A stretch of 64,000 nucleotides of DNA from Rhodopseudomonas palustris (GCF_003226555.1 NZ_QKQS01000003.1:124001-188000); one strand, 5' to 3'. Numbered from the stretch's first letter, positions 8,684 to 22,202 are shown. A program made the numbers and translations. The notes: generated from the letters alone by a model not told the origin.

Positions 8684-10042
8684 ATGACTGCCAGAACCAG
8701 CCTGACGATCGTACTTGCAGCGGGTGAGGGGACGCGGATGCGATCTTCGCTGCCGAAGGTGCTGAACCCGGTCGCCGGCCGTTCGCTGCTCGCCCATGTG
8801 CTGAGCGCGGCGCCGCACGGGGGGCAAGATCGGCTGGCGGTGGTGATCGGTCCTGATCATCAGGCGGTTGGCGACGAAGCCAAGCGGGTACGGGCCGACG
8901 CTGCGATCTACATTCAGGCGGAGCGGCTCGGCACCGCGCATGCGGTGCTGGCGGCGCGTGAAGCGATCGCCCAAGGCGCCGACGATCTGCTGATCGCGTT
9001 CGGCGACACCCCGCTGATCTCGGCGGAGACGTTCGCCCGGCTGCGCGAGCCACTGCGCAGCGGCTCGTCGCTGGTGGTGCTCGGTTTCCGCGCCGCCGAT
9101 CCGACTGGCTACGGACGGCTGGTGGTCGAGGACGGTAAGCTAACGGCGATCCGTGAGCAGGCAGACGCCAGCGCAGACGAACTGAAGATCAAGCTTTGCA
9201 ATGCCGGCGTGATGGCGATCGACGGCAAGATCGCGCTTCAGGTGCTCGACAAGATCGGCAACGCCAATGCCAAGGGCGAATACTATCTCACCGATGCGGT
9301 CGGGATCGTTCGCGAGCTCGGCTTGGGCGCCAGCGTGATCGAGACCGGCGAGGACGAGGTCCGCGGCATCAATACCAAGGCGCAGCTCGCCGAAGCCGAG
9401 ACCGTGATGCAGACGCGGTTGCGTCAGGCGGCGATGGCATCGGGCGTGACGTTGATCGCACCGGAGACCGTCTACCTCGCTGCCGATACCAAGTTCGGCA
9501 AGGACGTGGTGATCGAACCGTTCGTGGTGATCGGCCCCGGTGTCTCGATCGGCGATGGCGCGGTGATCCATTCATTCTCGCACCTTGCCGAGGCGAAGAT
9601 CGGCTCGAAGGCGCAGGTCGGCCCGTATGCGCGTCTGCGGCCGGGCACATCGCTCGGCGATGGCGCCAAGATCGGCAATTTCGTCGAGACCAAAGCCGCA
9701 CTGATCGACGCCGGCGCCAAGGTCAATCACCTGACCTATATCGGTGACGCCCATATCGGCGCGGCCGCGAATATCGGCGCCGGCACGATCACCTGCAATT
9801 ACGACGGCTTCGACAAGCACAAGACCGAGATCGGGGCGGGCGCGTTCATCGGGTCGAATTCGTCGCTGGTCGCGCCGGTGAAGATCGGCGCCGGCGCCTA
9901 TGTCGGCTCGGGTTCGGTGATCACCAAGGACGTGCCGGATGACGCGCTAGCGGTCGAGCGCAATGATCAGCGGCTCAAGGACGGCTGGGCCAAGCGCTTC
10001 CGGGACGCCAAGTCGCGCCATCGCAAGCCGAAGGCGCATTGA
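8684..10042 (+). CDS. glmU: Bifunctional N-acetylglucosamine-1-phosphate uridyltransferase / glucosamine-1-phosphate acetyltransferase
   Basis: GlmU acetylates GlcN-1-P and then uridylylates it to UDP-GlcNAc for peptidoglycan and lipid A. The N-terminal pyrophosphorylase domain begins with [20 protein letters not shown], has FGDTPLI for metal/nucleotide binding and GEYYLTDA. The C-terminal half is a left-handed beta-helix of hexapeptide repeats ([26 protein letters not shown]). Length is 452 aa, normal for the family. An upstream in-frame ATG at 8669 exists; 8684 is preferred because ACGGA lies 8 bases before it and family members begin MTAR. It is followed 125 bases later by glmS on the same strand. 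Confidence 0.97.
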   Translation: MTARTSLTIVLAAGEGTRMRSSLPKVLNPVAGRSLLAHVLSAAPHGGQDRLAVVIGPDHQAVGDEAKRVRADAAIYIQAERLGTAHAVLAAREAIAQGADDLLIAFGDTPLISAETFARLREPLRSGSSLVVLGFRAADPTGYGRLVVEDGKLTAIREQADASADELKIKLCNAGVMAIDGKIALQVLDKIGNANAKGEYYLTDAVGIVRELGLGASVIETGEDEVRGINTKAQLAEAETVMQTRLRQAAMASGVTLIAPETVYLAADTKFGKDVVIEPFVVIGPGVSIGDGAVIHSFSHLAEAKIGSKAQVGPYARLRPGTSLGDGAKIGNFVETKAALIDAGAKVNHLTYIGDAHIGAAANIGAGTITCNYDGFDKHKTEIGAGAFIGSNSSLVAPVKIGAGAYVGSGSVITKDVPDDALAVERNDQRLKDGWAKRFRDAKSRHRKPKAH

Positions 10043-10167
10043 CGCGGCCGGTTTGGTTTAACCTTGTCTCAAATCGCAATAATTGTTGACTACCAAGGCT
10101 TTCGCATAAGCCGCTAGAAGTCTGTAGCGTCGGCAGGTGGTCCGGCGAGTGGGGATCATCGAACCGC

Positions 10168-11994
10168 ATGTGCGGCATCATCGGAATTTTGGGACGTGGA
10201 CCGGTTGCCGAGCAACTGGTCGATTCGCTGAAGCGGCTCGAGTACCGCGGCTATGATTCAGCCGGCGTGGCAACGCTGGAAGGCGGTGAGCTGGTACGCC
10301 GCCGTGCCGAAGGCAAATTGAAGAACCTCGAGGCAGTGCTGAAGCGGCAACCGCTCGCCGGCCACGTCGGGATCGGCCACACTCGGTGGGCGACCCATGG
10401 CAAGCCGAACGAGGCCAATGCGCATCCGCACGCGGCGTCCGGCGTCGCGGTCGTGCACAACGGCATCATCGAGAATTTCCGCGAATTGCGCGATGAGCTC
10501 GAGGGTGGAGGTGCCACCTTCGCCAGCGAAACCGATACCGAAGTCGTAGCGCATCTGGTCAATTCGTTCCTGACCAAGGGCCTGTCGCCGGCGGATGCGG
10601 TGAAGGCGGCGCTGCCGCGGTTGCGCGGCGCGTTCGCGCTGGCGTTCGTGTTCAAGGGCCACGACGATCTGATGATCGGGGCCCGCAAGGGCTCGCCGCT
10701 GGCGATCGGCTATGGCGACGGCGAGATGTATCTCGGCTCGGATGCGATCGCGCTGGCGCCGCTCACCGACGACATCAGCTATCTCGACGACGGTGACTGG
10801 GTGGTACTGACCCACACCAGCGCCGAAGTCCGCGATACCAAGGGTGACGTCGTCAAGCGCGACGTGATGAAGTCGGGCGCGTCGTCGTTCGTGGTCGACA
10901 AGGCGAACTATCGCCACTTCATGGCCAAGGAGATTCACGAGCAGCCGGAAGTCGTCGGCCACACGCTGGCGCGCTATCTCGACATGGCGAGCGAGCGGAT
11001 TGCGTTGCCGATGAAGCTGCCGTTCGACTTCAAGAACGTCCAGCAGCTCTCGATCACAGCCTGCGGGACCGCGAACTACGCCGGTTACGTTGCCAAATAC
11101 TGGTTCGAACGCTTCGCGCGGCTGCCGGTCGAGATCGATATTGCCTCGGAATTCCGCTATCGCGAGGCGCCGCTGCGCAGCGGCGATCTGGCGATCTTCA
11201 TCTCGCAATCGGGCGAGACCGCCGACACGCTGGCGGCTCTGCGCTACGCCAAGGAGCAGGGGCTGCACACGCTGTCAGTGGTCAACGTGCCGACCTCGAC
11301 GATCGCTCGCGAAAGCGAGGTGGTGATGCCGACCTTGGCCGGTCCCGAGATCGGGGTCGCTTCGACCAAGGCATTCACCTGTCAGCTCACGGCGCTGGCG
11401 GCGCTGGCGATTGCGGCTGGGCGCGCGCGCGGCACCCTGACCGATGCCGACGAGGCCAAGCTGGTGCATGGCCTGATCGAGCTGCCGCGGCTGATGGCGG
11501 CGGCGCTGACGCACGAACCGCAGATCGAGCGGCTGGCGCGCGATATCGCCAAGGCGCAGGACGTGCTTTATCTCGGCCGCGGGACGTCGTACCCGCTGGC
11601 TCTCGAAGGCGCGCTCAAGCTGAAGGAAATCTCCTACATCCATGCCGAGGGCTACGCAGCCGGCGAGCTCAAGCACGGCCCGATCGCGCTGATCGACGAG
11701 AAGATGCCGGTGGTGGTGATCGCGCCCTATGACAGGGTGTTCGAGAAGACCGTCTCCAATATGCAGGAAGTGGCGGCCCGCGGCGGCCGGATCATCCTGA
11801 TGACCGACGCCAAGGGTGCGGAGGAGGCCACCGTCGATTCGATGGTGACGATCGTGATGCCGGACATGGCGGCGGCCTTCACCCCGATGATCTATGCCAT
11901 CCCGGTGCAATTGCTGGCGTATCACACGGCCGTCGTGATGGGCACCGACGTCGACCAGCCGCGCAATCTGGCGAAGTCGGTGACAGTGGAATAG
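10168..11994 (+). CDS. glmS: Glutamine--fructose-6-phosphate aminotransferase (isomerizing)
   Basis: GlmS makes glucosamine-6-phosphate from fructose-6-phosphate and glutamine, the first step towards UDP-GlcNAc. The 608-aa protein starts MCGIIGILG, so Cys2 is the N-terminal nucleophile after Met removal. The class II glutaminase domain shows GIGHTRWATHG and HNGIIEN. Two SIS sugar-isomerase domains follow (SQSGETADTLAALR; YLGRGTSYPLALEGALKLKE) and the C terminus is QPRNLAKSVTVE, as in the family. The upstream gap contains no glmS ribozyme-like structure that I could identify. Confidence 0.97.
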   Translation: MCGIIGILGRGPVAEQLVDSLKRLEYRGYDSAGVATLEGGELVRRRAEGKLKNLEAVLKRQPLAGHVGIGHTRWATHGKPNEANAHPHAASGVAVVHNGIIENFRELRDELEGGGATFASETDTEVVAHLVNSFLTKGLSPADAVKAALPRLRGAFALAFVFKGHDDLMIGARKGSPLAIGYGDGEMYLGSDAIALAPLTDDISYLDDGDWVVLTHTSAEVRDTKGDVVKRDVMKSGASSFVVDKANYRHFMAKEIHEQPEVVGHTLARYLDMASERIALPMKLPFDFKNVQQLSITACGTANYAGYVAKYWFERFARLPVEIDIASEFRYREAPLRSGDLAIFISQSGETADTLAALRYAKEQGLHTLSVVNVPTSTIARESEVVMPTLAGPEIGVASTKAFTCQLTALAALAIAAGRARGTLTDADEAKLVHGLIELPRLMAAALTHEPQIERLARDIAKAQDVLYLGRGTSYPLALEGALKLKEISYIHAEGYAAGELKHGPIALIDEKMPVVVIAPYDRVFEKTVSNMQEVAARGGRIILMTDAKGAEEATVDSMVTIVMPDMAAAFTPMIYAIPVQLLAYHTAVVMGTDVDQPRNLAKSVTVE

Positions 11995-12258
11995 GGCGTT
12001 CGCGCCAGCGGGCGCGTCTTCGGCCACGCGGGTGGCGGGCGGCATCCGGCAAGATGTCGCGCCGCGCGGTCTGTCGACAATGGCCGGTTGTTGGCGGCGG
12101 GCAGAGCCATTATATCTGCGGCGTTGGCGGAACGCCGAAGTGCCGTGATCGAGCCTGGCCGGGTCGGATCGATCGCTTATCCCCAGGGCGGACTGCTAAA
12201 AAGAAACTCGCGTCGGGGCCTTCGGCCGCGACATCCGTAGCACCGACCTGGACTGCAG

Positions 12259-13053
12259 ATGACCGACCAGCTTCCGACCCCAACCGGTGATCTCCCGCCG
12301 GACCCGCCGCGCGGCGTGATGGGGCGTCTCCGTAATTACTTCCTGACCGGCCTGATCGTTGCCGGCCCGGTCGCCATCACCTTCTATCTGACGTGGTGGT
12401 TCGTGAACTGGGTCGACGGTTTCGTGCGCCCGCTGGTTCCACCGGATTACCGCCCGGAGACCTATCTGCCGTTCGCGGTGCCCGGCTCCGGTCTGGTCGT
12501 CGCGTTCGTTGCCTTGACCTTGCTCGGCTTCCTCACCGCCAACCTGATCGGCCGCAGTTTGGTCGATCTCGGCGAGCGGCTGCTCGGGCGGATGCCGGTG
12601 GTGCGCGCGATCTATCGCGGCCTGAAGCAGGTGTTCGAGACGCTGTTCTCGGGCAACGGCAACAGCCTGCGTAAGGTTGGCCTGGTCGAGTTCCCGTCGC
12701 CGGGCATGTGGTCGATCGTGCTGATTTCGCTGCCGCCGAACCAGGAAGTGGCGGTCAAGATTCCGAGCCAGGACGAGCACATCTCGGTGTTCCTGCCGTG
12801 CGCGCCGAATCCGACGACCGGCTTCTTCTTCTACGTGCCGCGGAACAAGGTCATCCCGGTCGACATGAGCGCCGAGGAGGCCGCGACGCTGATCATGTCG
12901 GCGGGCGTGGTGCAGCCCGGCTCCGATCCGCAGAAGAAGATCGCTGCGCTGGCCGCGACCGCGCTGGCCGCCAAGAAGGCCCGCGAGCCCGGCGAGCCGG
13001 AATCGGCCTTCTCGCGCCGCCGCGTCACCAAGGCTCCCGATAAGGTCGATTGA
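12259..13053 (+). CDS. DUF502 family membrane protein
   Basis: This 264-aa protein has two long membrane helices (YFLTGLIVAGPVAITFYLTW at about 29-48 and LVVAFVALTLLGFLTANLIG at about 76-95) followed by the DUF502 core: GRMPVVRAIYRGLKQVFETL, and GFFFYVPRNKVIPVDMSAEE. The tail is basic and Ala/Lys-rich. Function is unknown; members are inner-membrane proteins. It lies between glmS and the convergent recG, whose stop is only 16 bases away. The 264 bases upstream (11995-12258) hold no gene that I can support. Confidence 0.9.
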   Translation: MTDQLPTPTGDLPPDPPRGVMGRLRNYFLTGLIVAGPVAITFYLTWWFVNWVDGFVRPLVPPDYRPETYLPFAVPGSGLVVAFVALTLLGFLTANLIGRSLVDLGERLLGRMPVVRAIYRGLKQVFETLFSGNGNSLRKVGLVEFPSPGMWSIVLISLPPNQEVAVKIPSQDEHISVFLPCAPNPTTGFFFYVPRNKVIPVDMSAEEAATLIMSAGVVQPGSDPQKKIAALAATALAAKKAREPGEPESAFSRRRVTKAPDKVD

Positions 13054-13069
13054 ACCGCCGGGCGCGGCG

Positions 13070-15172
13070 TCATCCCGCGCCGAGCAGCGGGATAGCTTCG
13101 TCGCGTTCGTAGAGATACAGCAGGCAGCGCAGCGCTTCGCCGGAGGGGCCTTCGAGCTTCGGATTGTCCTTGAGGATCTGGAGCGCTTCGTCGCGCGCCT
13201 GGGTGATGAGCTGGGCGTGAACTTCGGAGCGCGCGATCCGGTAGCCGGGCAGGCCGCTCTGCCGGGTGCCGAGCACGTCGCCTTCGCCGCGCAGTTTCAG
13301 GTCTTCCTCGGCGATCCGGAAACCGTCGGTGGTGTCGCGGATCACGCGCAAGCGTGCGGCCGACAGCTCGCCCAGCGGCTCGCGATACAGCAGCAAGCAC
13401 GTCGACGCTTCGCTGCCGCGGCCGACCCGACCGCGCAGCTGATGAAGTTGCGCCAGGCCGAACCGCTCGGCGTTCTCGATCACCATGATGCTGGCTTCGG
13501 GCACGTCGACGCCGACCTCGACCACCGTGGTGGCGACCAAGACGCTGATCTCGCCGCGTGCGAACTGGCCCATGACGTGATCCTTGTCGCTGCCGCGCAT
13601 CCGGCCGTGCACCAGGCCGACCTGATGGTCGCCGAAGCGTTGCCGGAGCGACTCGAAGCGTTGTTCGGCATCGGTAAGTTTGACGTTCTCGGATTCCTCG
13701 ACCAGCGGGCAGATCCAGTACACCCGCTTGCCGGCGGCGATCGCCCGGCCGATGCCGTCGATCACTTCCGGCAGACGCGTGTCGGACAGCGTGCGGGTGT
13801 CGATCGGCTGGCGGCCGGCGGGCTTTTCGCGCAACTCGGAAACGTCCATGTCGCCGAAGTAAGTCAGCACCAGCGTGCGCGGGATCGGTGTTGCGCTGAG
13901 CACCAGAACGTCGACATCGGCGCCCTTGCTGGTCAGCGCCAATCGCTCGCGCACGCCGAAGCGGTGCTGTTCGTCGACCACCGCCAGCGCCAGCGATTTG
14001 TAGATCACGTCGTCCTGGATCAGCGCGTGGGTGCCGACCAGGAAATCGATCTCGCCGCTTTCGAGCCGCGTCAGAATCTCGCGACGCTCTTTGCCTTTCT
14101 CGCGGCCGGTCAGGATCGCGACCTGCATGCCGGCGCGTTCGGCCAGCGGCGCGATGGTCTTGATGTGCTGACGGGCGAGGATTTCGGTCGGCGCCATCAG
14201 CGCCGCCTGCTTGCCGGCCTCGGCGACGGCCGCGGCCGCAAGCAGCGCCACCACGGTCTTGCCGCTTCCGACGTCGCCCTGCAGCAGCCGCAGCATCCGC
14301 ACCGGCTGCGTGAGATCCTCGGCGATGGCTGCGGCGGCCTGCTGCTGCGAGGCGGTCAGCGCATAGGGCAGTGCGTCGATGATCTTGTGGCGCAGCCGAC
14401 CGTCGCCGGCGTTGCGGCTGCCGGCAGGGCGGCGAAGCTGCGCCCGCACCAGCGCCAGCGCGAGCTGTCCGGCGAGCAGTTCGTCATAGGCGAGCCGCGA
14501 CCAATACGGCCCGTCCGGCAGAACGTCGGTCGGCTGATCCGGGATGTGGACGTGCTTCAGCGCTTCGGCGAACGAGGGAAACCGGCAGCGCCGCAGCACC
14601 TCGGGGCTGATCCATTCCGGCAGCGCCGGCAGTTTGGTCAGCGCCTGCGCCACCGCCCGGCGCAGCGAGCCGATCGCCAGTCCCTCGGTCAGCGGATAGA
14701 CCGGATCGATCTGCGGCAGCTTGGCGAAGCCTTCCTCGTCGACGACGCGGTCGGGATGCACGATCTGCAGCGTGCCGTCGTAGAGCTGGCCGGTGCCCGA
14801 GACGTAGCGCTTGGCACCGACCGGCAGCAGCTTCTGCACATAGTCCGGCTTGGCGCGGAAGAACGTCAGCACCACGTCGCCGGTGTCGTCGCTGGCATAG
14901 ACCAGATACGGCGCGCGCGAGCGGCCCGGCGGCGGCGCGCGGTGGCGGTCGACGGTGACCTCCAGCGTCACCACCGTGCCCGGCACAGCGTCGCGAATCT
15001 TCGGCCGGGCGCGGCGGTCGATCACGCTGGTCGGCAGATGCAGCAGCAGGTCGGCCAGCCGCGGAGTGTCGTCGCGGTCGAGCAGGTAGCGGAACAGCTT
15101 GTCCTGCTTCGGTCCAACGCCGGACAGGCTGGTGACCAGTGCGAACAGCGGATTGAGCAGTGCAGGGCGCAT
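13070..15172 (-). CDS. recG: ATP-dependent DNA helicase RecG
   Basis: RecG is a branch-migration helicase that remodels stalled forks and Holliday junctions. The 700-aa protein starts MRPALLNPLFALVTSLSGVG; an alternative ATG at 15235 would add 21 residues not typical of the family. An N-terminal wedge/OB domain precedes the helicase core: Walker A LLQGDVGSGKTVVALL, DEQH box VVDEQHRFGVRER, SATPIPRT, and motif VI QLRGRVGRG. The C terminus contains the RecG LRGEGDVLGTRQSG motif. It is divergent from sdhE-mfd. Confidence 0.96.
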   Translation of the reverse strand: MRPALLNPLFALVTSLSGVGPKQDKLFRYLLDRDDTPRLADLLLHLPTSVIDRRARPKIRDAVPGTVVTLEVTVDRHRAPPPGRSRAPYLVYASDDTGDVVLTFFRAKPDYVQKLLPVGAKRYVSGTGQLYDGTLQIVHPDRVVDEEGFAKLPQIDPVYPLTEGLAIGSLRRAVAQALTKLPALPEWISPEVLRRCRFPSFAEALKHVHIPDQPTDVLPDGPYWSRLAYDELLAGQLALALVRAQLRRPAGSRNAGDGRLRHKIIDALPYALTASQQQAAAAIAEDLTQPVRMLRLLQGDVGSGKTVVALLAAAAVAEAGKQAALMAPTEILARQHIKTIAPLAERAGMQVAILTGREKGKERREILTRLESGEIDFLVGTHALIQDDVIYKSLALAVVDEQHRFGVRERLALTSKGADVDVLVLSATPIPRTLVLTYFGDMDVSELREKPAGRQPIDTRTLSDTRLPEVIDGIGRAIAAGKRVYWICPLVEESENVKLTDAEQRFESLRQRFGDHQVGLVHGRMRGSDKDHVMGQFARGEISVLVATTVVEVGVDVPEASIMVIENAERFGLAQLHQLRGRVGRGSEASTCLLLYREPLGELSAARLRVIRDTTDGFRIAEEDLKLRGEGDVLGTRQSGLPGYRIARSEVHAQLITQARDEALQILKDNPKLEGPSGEALRCLLYLYERDEAIPLLGAG

Positions 15173-15325
15173 CGAACCAAGGCGGGTGGGATGGGCGGTC
15201 CCCGCAGGGTTGGCCGCATTTGCCGCCGATTGCAATGCATCCGTGCGGGCTGACAGCGGCGTTTGTGACGGCTATACCGGCCGCGCCCGGCACGTCCGGG
15301 CTTTCGGCGTTGAGGTGGATACGAC

Positions 15326-15612
15326 ATGACGGGAACGACACGGTCGAGCGGCGGGCTCGACGACCGCCGCAAGCGGCTTCTGTTCCGCTGCTGGCATCGC
15401 GGCACACGCGAGATGGATCTGATTCTCGGCCAATTCGCCGACGCCGAAATCGGCACGCTGTCGGAGGCCGAACTGGATGAGCTGGAACGGCTGATCGAGG
15501 TCAACGATCACGACCTCTACGCCGCAGTCGCCGGCGGCGACACGCTGCCGGCCGAGTTCAAGGGCGGGCTGTTCGAGCGGATCAAGACCTACGGCCATCA
15601 GGACGGCGCCGC

Positions 15613-15616
<4 letters not shown>
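15326..15616 (+). CDS. sdhE: Succinate dehydrogenase flavinylation factor SdhE
   Basis: This 96-aa DUF339/SdhE family protein promotes covalent FAD attachment to SdhA. It has the family motif RGTREMD at about residues 26-32 and the downstream EFxxLLEVNDxDL-like segment (LERLIEVNDHDLY). Its TGA overlaps the mfd start codon (ATGA at 15613), so the two are translationally coupled. The recG promoter lies back to back with it. Confidence 0.93.
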
Positions 15617-19131
<3,515 letters not shown>

Positions 19132-19140
19132 ATGGCTTAC

Positions 19141-20022
19141 CTAGCGCTGGAAAACAACTGTTTGCCGGTGTTCAGGGCCAGAGACAAAAGAGAGGATCTC
19201 GGCGATGCTATGCTCGCAAATGTAGTCTGGGGCAACGTCCTTTGCTGCATTGGAGTAGGACTTCTCTCGTGCGATGTCGCCAGACGTCCAATGTGAAATG
19301 CGAATTAGCTTTGCGTAGGTTTCTGGGTCGACCTGTGCGCCGTACTTCGCCCAGATGGCAAGACATCCCGCACGTTTTGCCATTAGAACGTCCTTTGCGA
19401 GACTGTCGCCGACATAAGCAATTCTGGAAATTGGCACCCGTTCTTGTTTGGCGATGTCCAGAATAACTTGTGGATCTGGCTTTGCTTCGTGTGCCGGGAG
19501 TTCTCTAACTTTCTCTATCAATTGGACGTCAAGATTGTCCGATTGCTGTGTGGAAGTGGGGCTACGTTCTCTGCAGTAAATCCTGACGAAGCTGTCTGTT
19601 AGTTTCATTCGTTCTACGCGGCCAAGGGTTGAATAGTACTTGCTGTCAGTAAAAGCGATCAGCTTTGCGCCTTGAGCCCTCAATTCATCCAATGTCTCCA
19701 TTGTATTGGGAAACAAGGATAGATTTCGCTTCCTCACCTTGTTGAACGCATGAAACGCAGGGTCGAGTATTTCTTTTGCCTGCGTATAGCCCTTCTTTGC
19801 GATTAGTCTTTGGGCCATCTGGGTTTCCAAAAGACTGAATGGATGTTCGACGTCGTGGTGAGTTCTATGGACTTTTTGTAGCTCGTCGAGCAGTGCGTCG
19901 CGATTGGCACCAAGCAGTCTGCAGGCGACATCAACCATCTCATAAAACGCCGGTATGAATGTGGAGTACCAGTCATACAGAGTGTTGTCGAGATCGAAGA
20001 CGATGAGGTCGACTTGCTTCAC
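19141..20022 (-). CDS. HAD-superfamily hydrolase of the low-G+C islet
   Basis: This 293-aa protein has all four HAD motifs: VFDLDNTLYD (motif I with both Asp), IAFTDS (motif II), AKPDPQ (motif III Lys) and YVGDSLAKD (motif IV). A helical C1-type cap lies between motifs I and II. A phosphomonoesterase on a small metabolite is likely but the substrate is unknown. The GTG start at 20022 directly abuts the TAG of the upstream membrane-protein gene, with AAGGT about 8 bases before it, so the pair is translationally coupled. Codon use is AT-rich: hand-counted 60-base lines in this islet give about 43-53% G+C against 63% in one sampled mfd line, suggesting recent acquisition. Confidence 0.85.
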   Translation of the reverse strand: MKQVDLIVFDLDNTLYDWYSTFIPAFYEMVDVACRLLGANRDALLDELQKVHRTHHDVEHPFSLLETQMAQRLIAKKGYTQAKEILDPAFHAFNKVRKRNLSLFPNTMETLDELRAQGAKLIAFTDSKYYSTLGRVERMKLTDSFVRIYCRERSPTSTQQSDNLDVQLIEKVRELPAHEAKPDPQVILDIAKQERVPISRIAYVGDSLAKDVLMAKRAGCLAIWAKYGAQVDPETYAKLIRISHWTSGDIAREKSYSNAAKDVAPDYICEHSIAEILSFVSGPEHRQTVVFQR

Positions 20023-20652
20023 CTATGCTACCTTCAGAAAGTTGCTAGCAATGAAGATTGCGATAGCTGAAAAGAGAAGGAAGCGCTGTATCAGTTCGTA
20101 AAATCCGGTCAATTTATCCGCAGCACTTTGCTTGTTGTTCCCGAGGTATTTGTAGGAGCGGTCGGATTGCTTTTCGACTGCGGCATCGCTGTGTCGACTG
20201 AAGTGCGAGATGGATTGCGTCATACCCATTTGCAGCCCAACAAGCGGCCGTATGTGACGTTCCTCTAGATCCTCGCCAAAGGTGACTGCGCCACGGAGCA
20301 TTTGATGGTAAACGCCGAGGTCTAGCTGTCTTACTGCGCGCACTGCGGCGTAAGCGGCGAAAATAATCGCGAGCGACACGTGCAAGATGACAGAGTGGCC
20401 TGCAACGTCGATGGCGTACGCGTAGACGGGTGGGGGCGATGCTGATTGTTCAGTGCCGCCCGTTGGCGATCGAATGAAAAGGTACAACGCTGCGCCAAGG
20501 CTAGCTGCCACGAACGTCAGGCCTAGCTGTCGGGATTTGACGCACATGTCGTTGAAGTGTTTCTGGGTGTCGACGGCCTGTTTCCAAATATCGACAAGCA
20601 GCTTTTCTTTGTTGCTCGAATCTGCATCGTCGGATTCTTGCTTTTTGAACAT
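20023..20652 (-). CDS. Three-TM membrane protein of the low-G+C islet
   Basis: This 209-aa protein starts at the ATG at 20652; a TTG at 20685 would add 11 acidic residues without a better ribosome-binding site. A charged N-terminal helix (VDIWKQAVDTQKHFNDM) leads into TM1 (LGLTFVAASLGAALYLF). TM2 is ILHVSLAIIFAAYAAV, then the conserved-looking LDLGVYHQMLRGAVTFGEDL, a soluble region, and TM3 at the C terminus (FLLFSAIAIFIASNFL). The layout recalls SLATT-type membrane effectors found beside sensor genes in defence loci, but I cannot assign a family. It is the first gene of a two-gene operon with the HAD hydrolase. Confidence 0.8.
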   Translation of the reverse strand: MFKKQESDDADSSNKEKLLVDIWKQAVDTQKHFNDMCVKSRQLGLTFVAASLGAALYLFIRSPTGGTEQSASPPPVYAYAIDVAGHSVILHVSLAIIFAAYAAVRAVRQLDLGVYHQMLRGAVTFGEDLEERHIRPLVGLQMGMTQSISHFSRHSDAAVEKQSDRSYKYLGNNKQSAADKLTGFYELIQRFLLFSAIAIFIASNFLKVA

Positions 20653-20920
20653 TGCGTCTTCACTTTCATCAAAATCGGCAATCAAGGAGTGACGTAATCC
20701 TGAGGTGACCAGAAAAGGTGCCGCTGTTGTCGGCTGTGTGGGGCTGATCTCGTTTGGGGCCTGACGAACAATTTTATCGCAAAGGAGGCGCTTGGAGAAG
20801 CGCGGGAGCTACCTACGACTGGCCCAAAGCGGGTGATGTCGTACAGTCGTGCTTTTGGTTGCCCTGCGCTTCGCTGCTGCGATGGAGCTTGACTCAGTGG
20901 TCAAGCATAGCCGAGGCATC

Positions 20921-22153
20921 TCATGACGCCGCGCGGCGGCGGTCCTGCTGAACGACACGCGTCAGGATCGCGCGGGCGGATTCGTCCGGCAGCAGGGTAG
21001 CGACGCTGACGTCGGGATCGATCCGTGCCTCGCGCCGGGCGCTGTGGGCGGTCTGTCTGATCACACTGCTGAGGCGTCGCGCGATCGCCTGGGCGTTACG
21101 CAGGTCGGTCGCGGCGAACACCACCAGCAGCGAGCCGTCGGTCTGCAGCGTGCCGAAATCCATTTTGCGCATCAGCCGGCTGATGATCCGTGCGGCATCA
21201 TTCACCGCCCTTCGGTCGGCGCGGTGCAGGACGAAGCGCGCGACTGACAGCCCTTCGCCGCGCGTCTGTGCCTGATAGACGGCGGTCGCGAAATCGCGTT
21301 CGAACGCGGCTTCGGTAAGAAGCCCGGTGCGGGGGTCGAGCAGGCCGCCGGCGTCGAGCGAGGCCAATGTGCGAGCGAGCTGAGCTTCGAATGCGCGCTG
21401 GCGCACCAGCGGCAATGCTGCACCAACGATCCGTGCCGCATCGCCATCGACAAATTCGAGATTGGGCAGCTCGAAGCTCCCATGTGGCGCCGGTATGCCG
21501 ACCACGATCGGCAGATTCCGGAAACGGGTGTCTTCCGACAGCACGGTGAGAAAGGCATCGACCACCCGCGGGCTGAAGCCTTCGGCCAGCACGATGCCGT
21601 CGAGATCGCGGACGTTGAGATGCTTGGCGGCGGCCTCGATCGACAGCGCGCCGACCACGCCGACGCGTTCGCCGAGCGCGACCGAGAGAGACGGATAGAC
21701 GGCGCCGCGGCCGATCAGCAGCACGGTGGCGTCCTGCAGCGGATCGTTGCCGGACTGATCGGCGAGGTCGCCTGGGTCGCTCAGGCGTCGCATCGCCGTG
21801 GCGTGCAGCGTCCGCACCCGCAGCGCGGCGCGCAGCCGGGGCGCAAGATGGATCAGGTCGCGTTGATCGGCGCTGAACGGCATGACGTTTTCGGGCAGGC
21901 CGCCATCGGTCCCAATCGCGATCAACGGCACGTAAGGTTGCAGCGGAGCGATCCGGCGGGCGAGGGTCTCGAGGGCCGCCACTGGCATGCCGCTATCGAC
22001 GACCACGGCCGACGGCCGCAGCCGGCCAATCGCGTCACCAGCCTCCGGCCACGACGAGGCCAGCACTGCGCTCAGTCCGGCGTCCGTCAGTGCTGCGAGG
22101 GTCGGTGAGCTTTCATCGTCGGTTACGACGAGGACAGGCGCGTGGTACGACAT
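20921..22153 (-). CDS. GGDEF-like protein with degenerate active site and receiver-like N terminus
   Basis: This 410-aa protein begins with a receiver-like Rossmann stretch (APVLVVTDDESSPTLAALT; SAVVVDSGMP), a second such region follows (about 140-250), and a C-terminal diguanylate-cyclase-type domain starts LLDPRTGLLTEAAFERDF at about residue 270. Where active enzymes carry (G/S)GDEF the sequence reads TLQTDGSLLVVFAATD, so catalysis is unlikely. It could be a c-di-GMP or protein-interaction module. It follows the adenylate-forming homologue by 49 bases on the same strand. Confidence 0.8.
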   Translation of the reverse strand: MSYHAPVLVVTDDESSPTLAALTDAGLSAVLASSWPEAGDAIGRLRPSAVVVDSGMPVAALETLARRIAPLQPYVPLIAIGTDGGLPENVMPFSADQRDLIHLAPRLRAALRVRTLHATAMRRLSDPGDLADQSGNDPLQDATVLLIGRGAVYPSLSVALGERVGVVGALSIEAAAKHLNVRDLDGIVLAEGFSPRVVDAFLTVLSEDTRFRNLPIVVGIPAPHGSFELPNLEFVDGDAARIVGAALPLVRQRAFEAQLARTLASLDAGGLLDPRTGLLTEAAFERDFATAVYQAQTRGEGLSVARFVLHRADRRAVNDAARIISRLMRKMDFGTLQTDGSLLVVFAATDLRNAQAIARRLSSVIRQTAHSARREARIDPDVSVATLLPDESARAILTRVVQQDRRRAAS

Positions 22154-22202
22154 TCCAAGAACGGCTCCCGCGGTCGAGGCGGGAAACCGTAAACGAACGC
22201 TG

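Noticed and set aside
10043-10167. glmS ribozyme or riboswitch in the glmS leader
   Set aside because: Too short and without the conserved ribozyme core; such ribozymes are typical of Gram-positive bacteria.
13217-15253. 678-aa plus-strand open frame
   Set aside because: Antisense to recG, which has complete helicase motifs; the translation is Gln/Arg/His-rich noise.
20686-20920. Transposase or integrase remnant at the edge of the low-G+C islet
   Set aside because: No recognisable transposase peptide in any frame and no flanking direct or inverted repeats seen.
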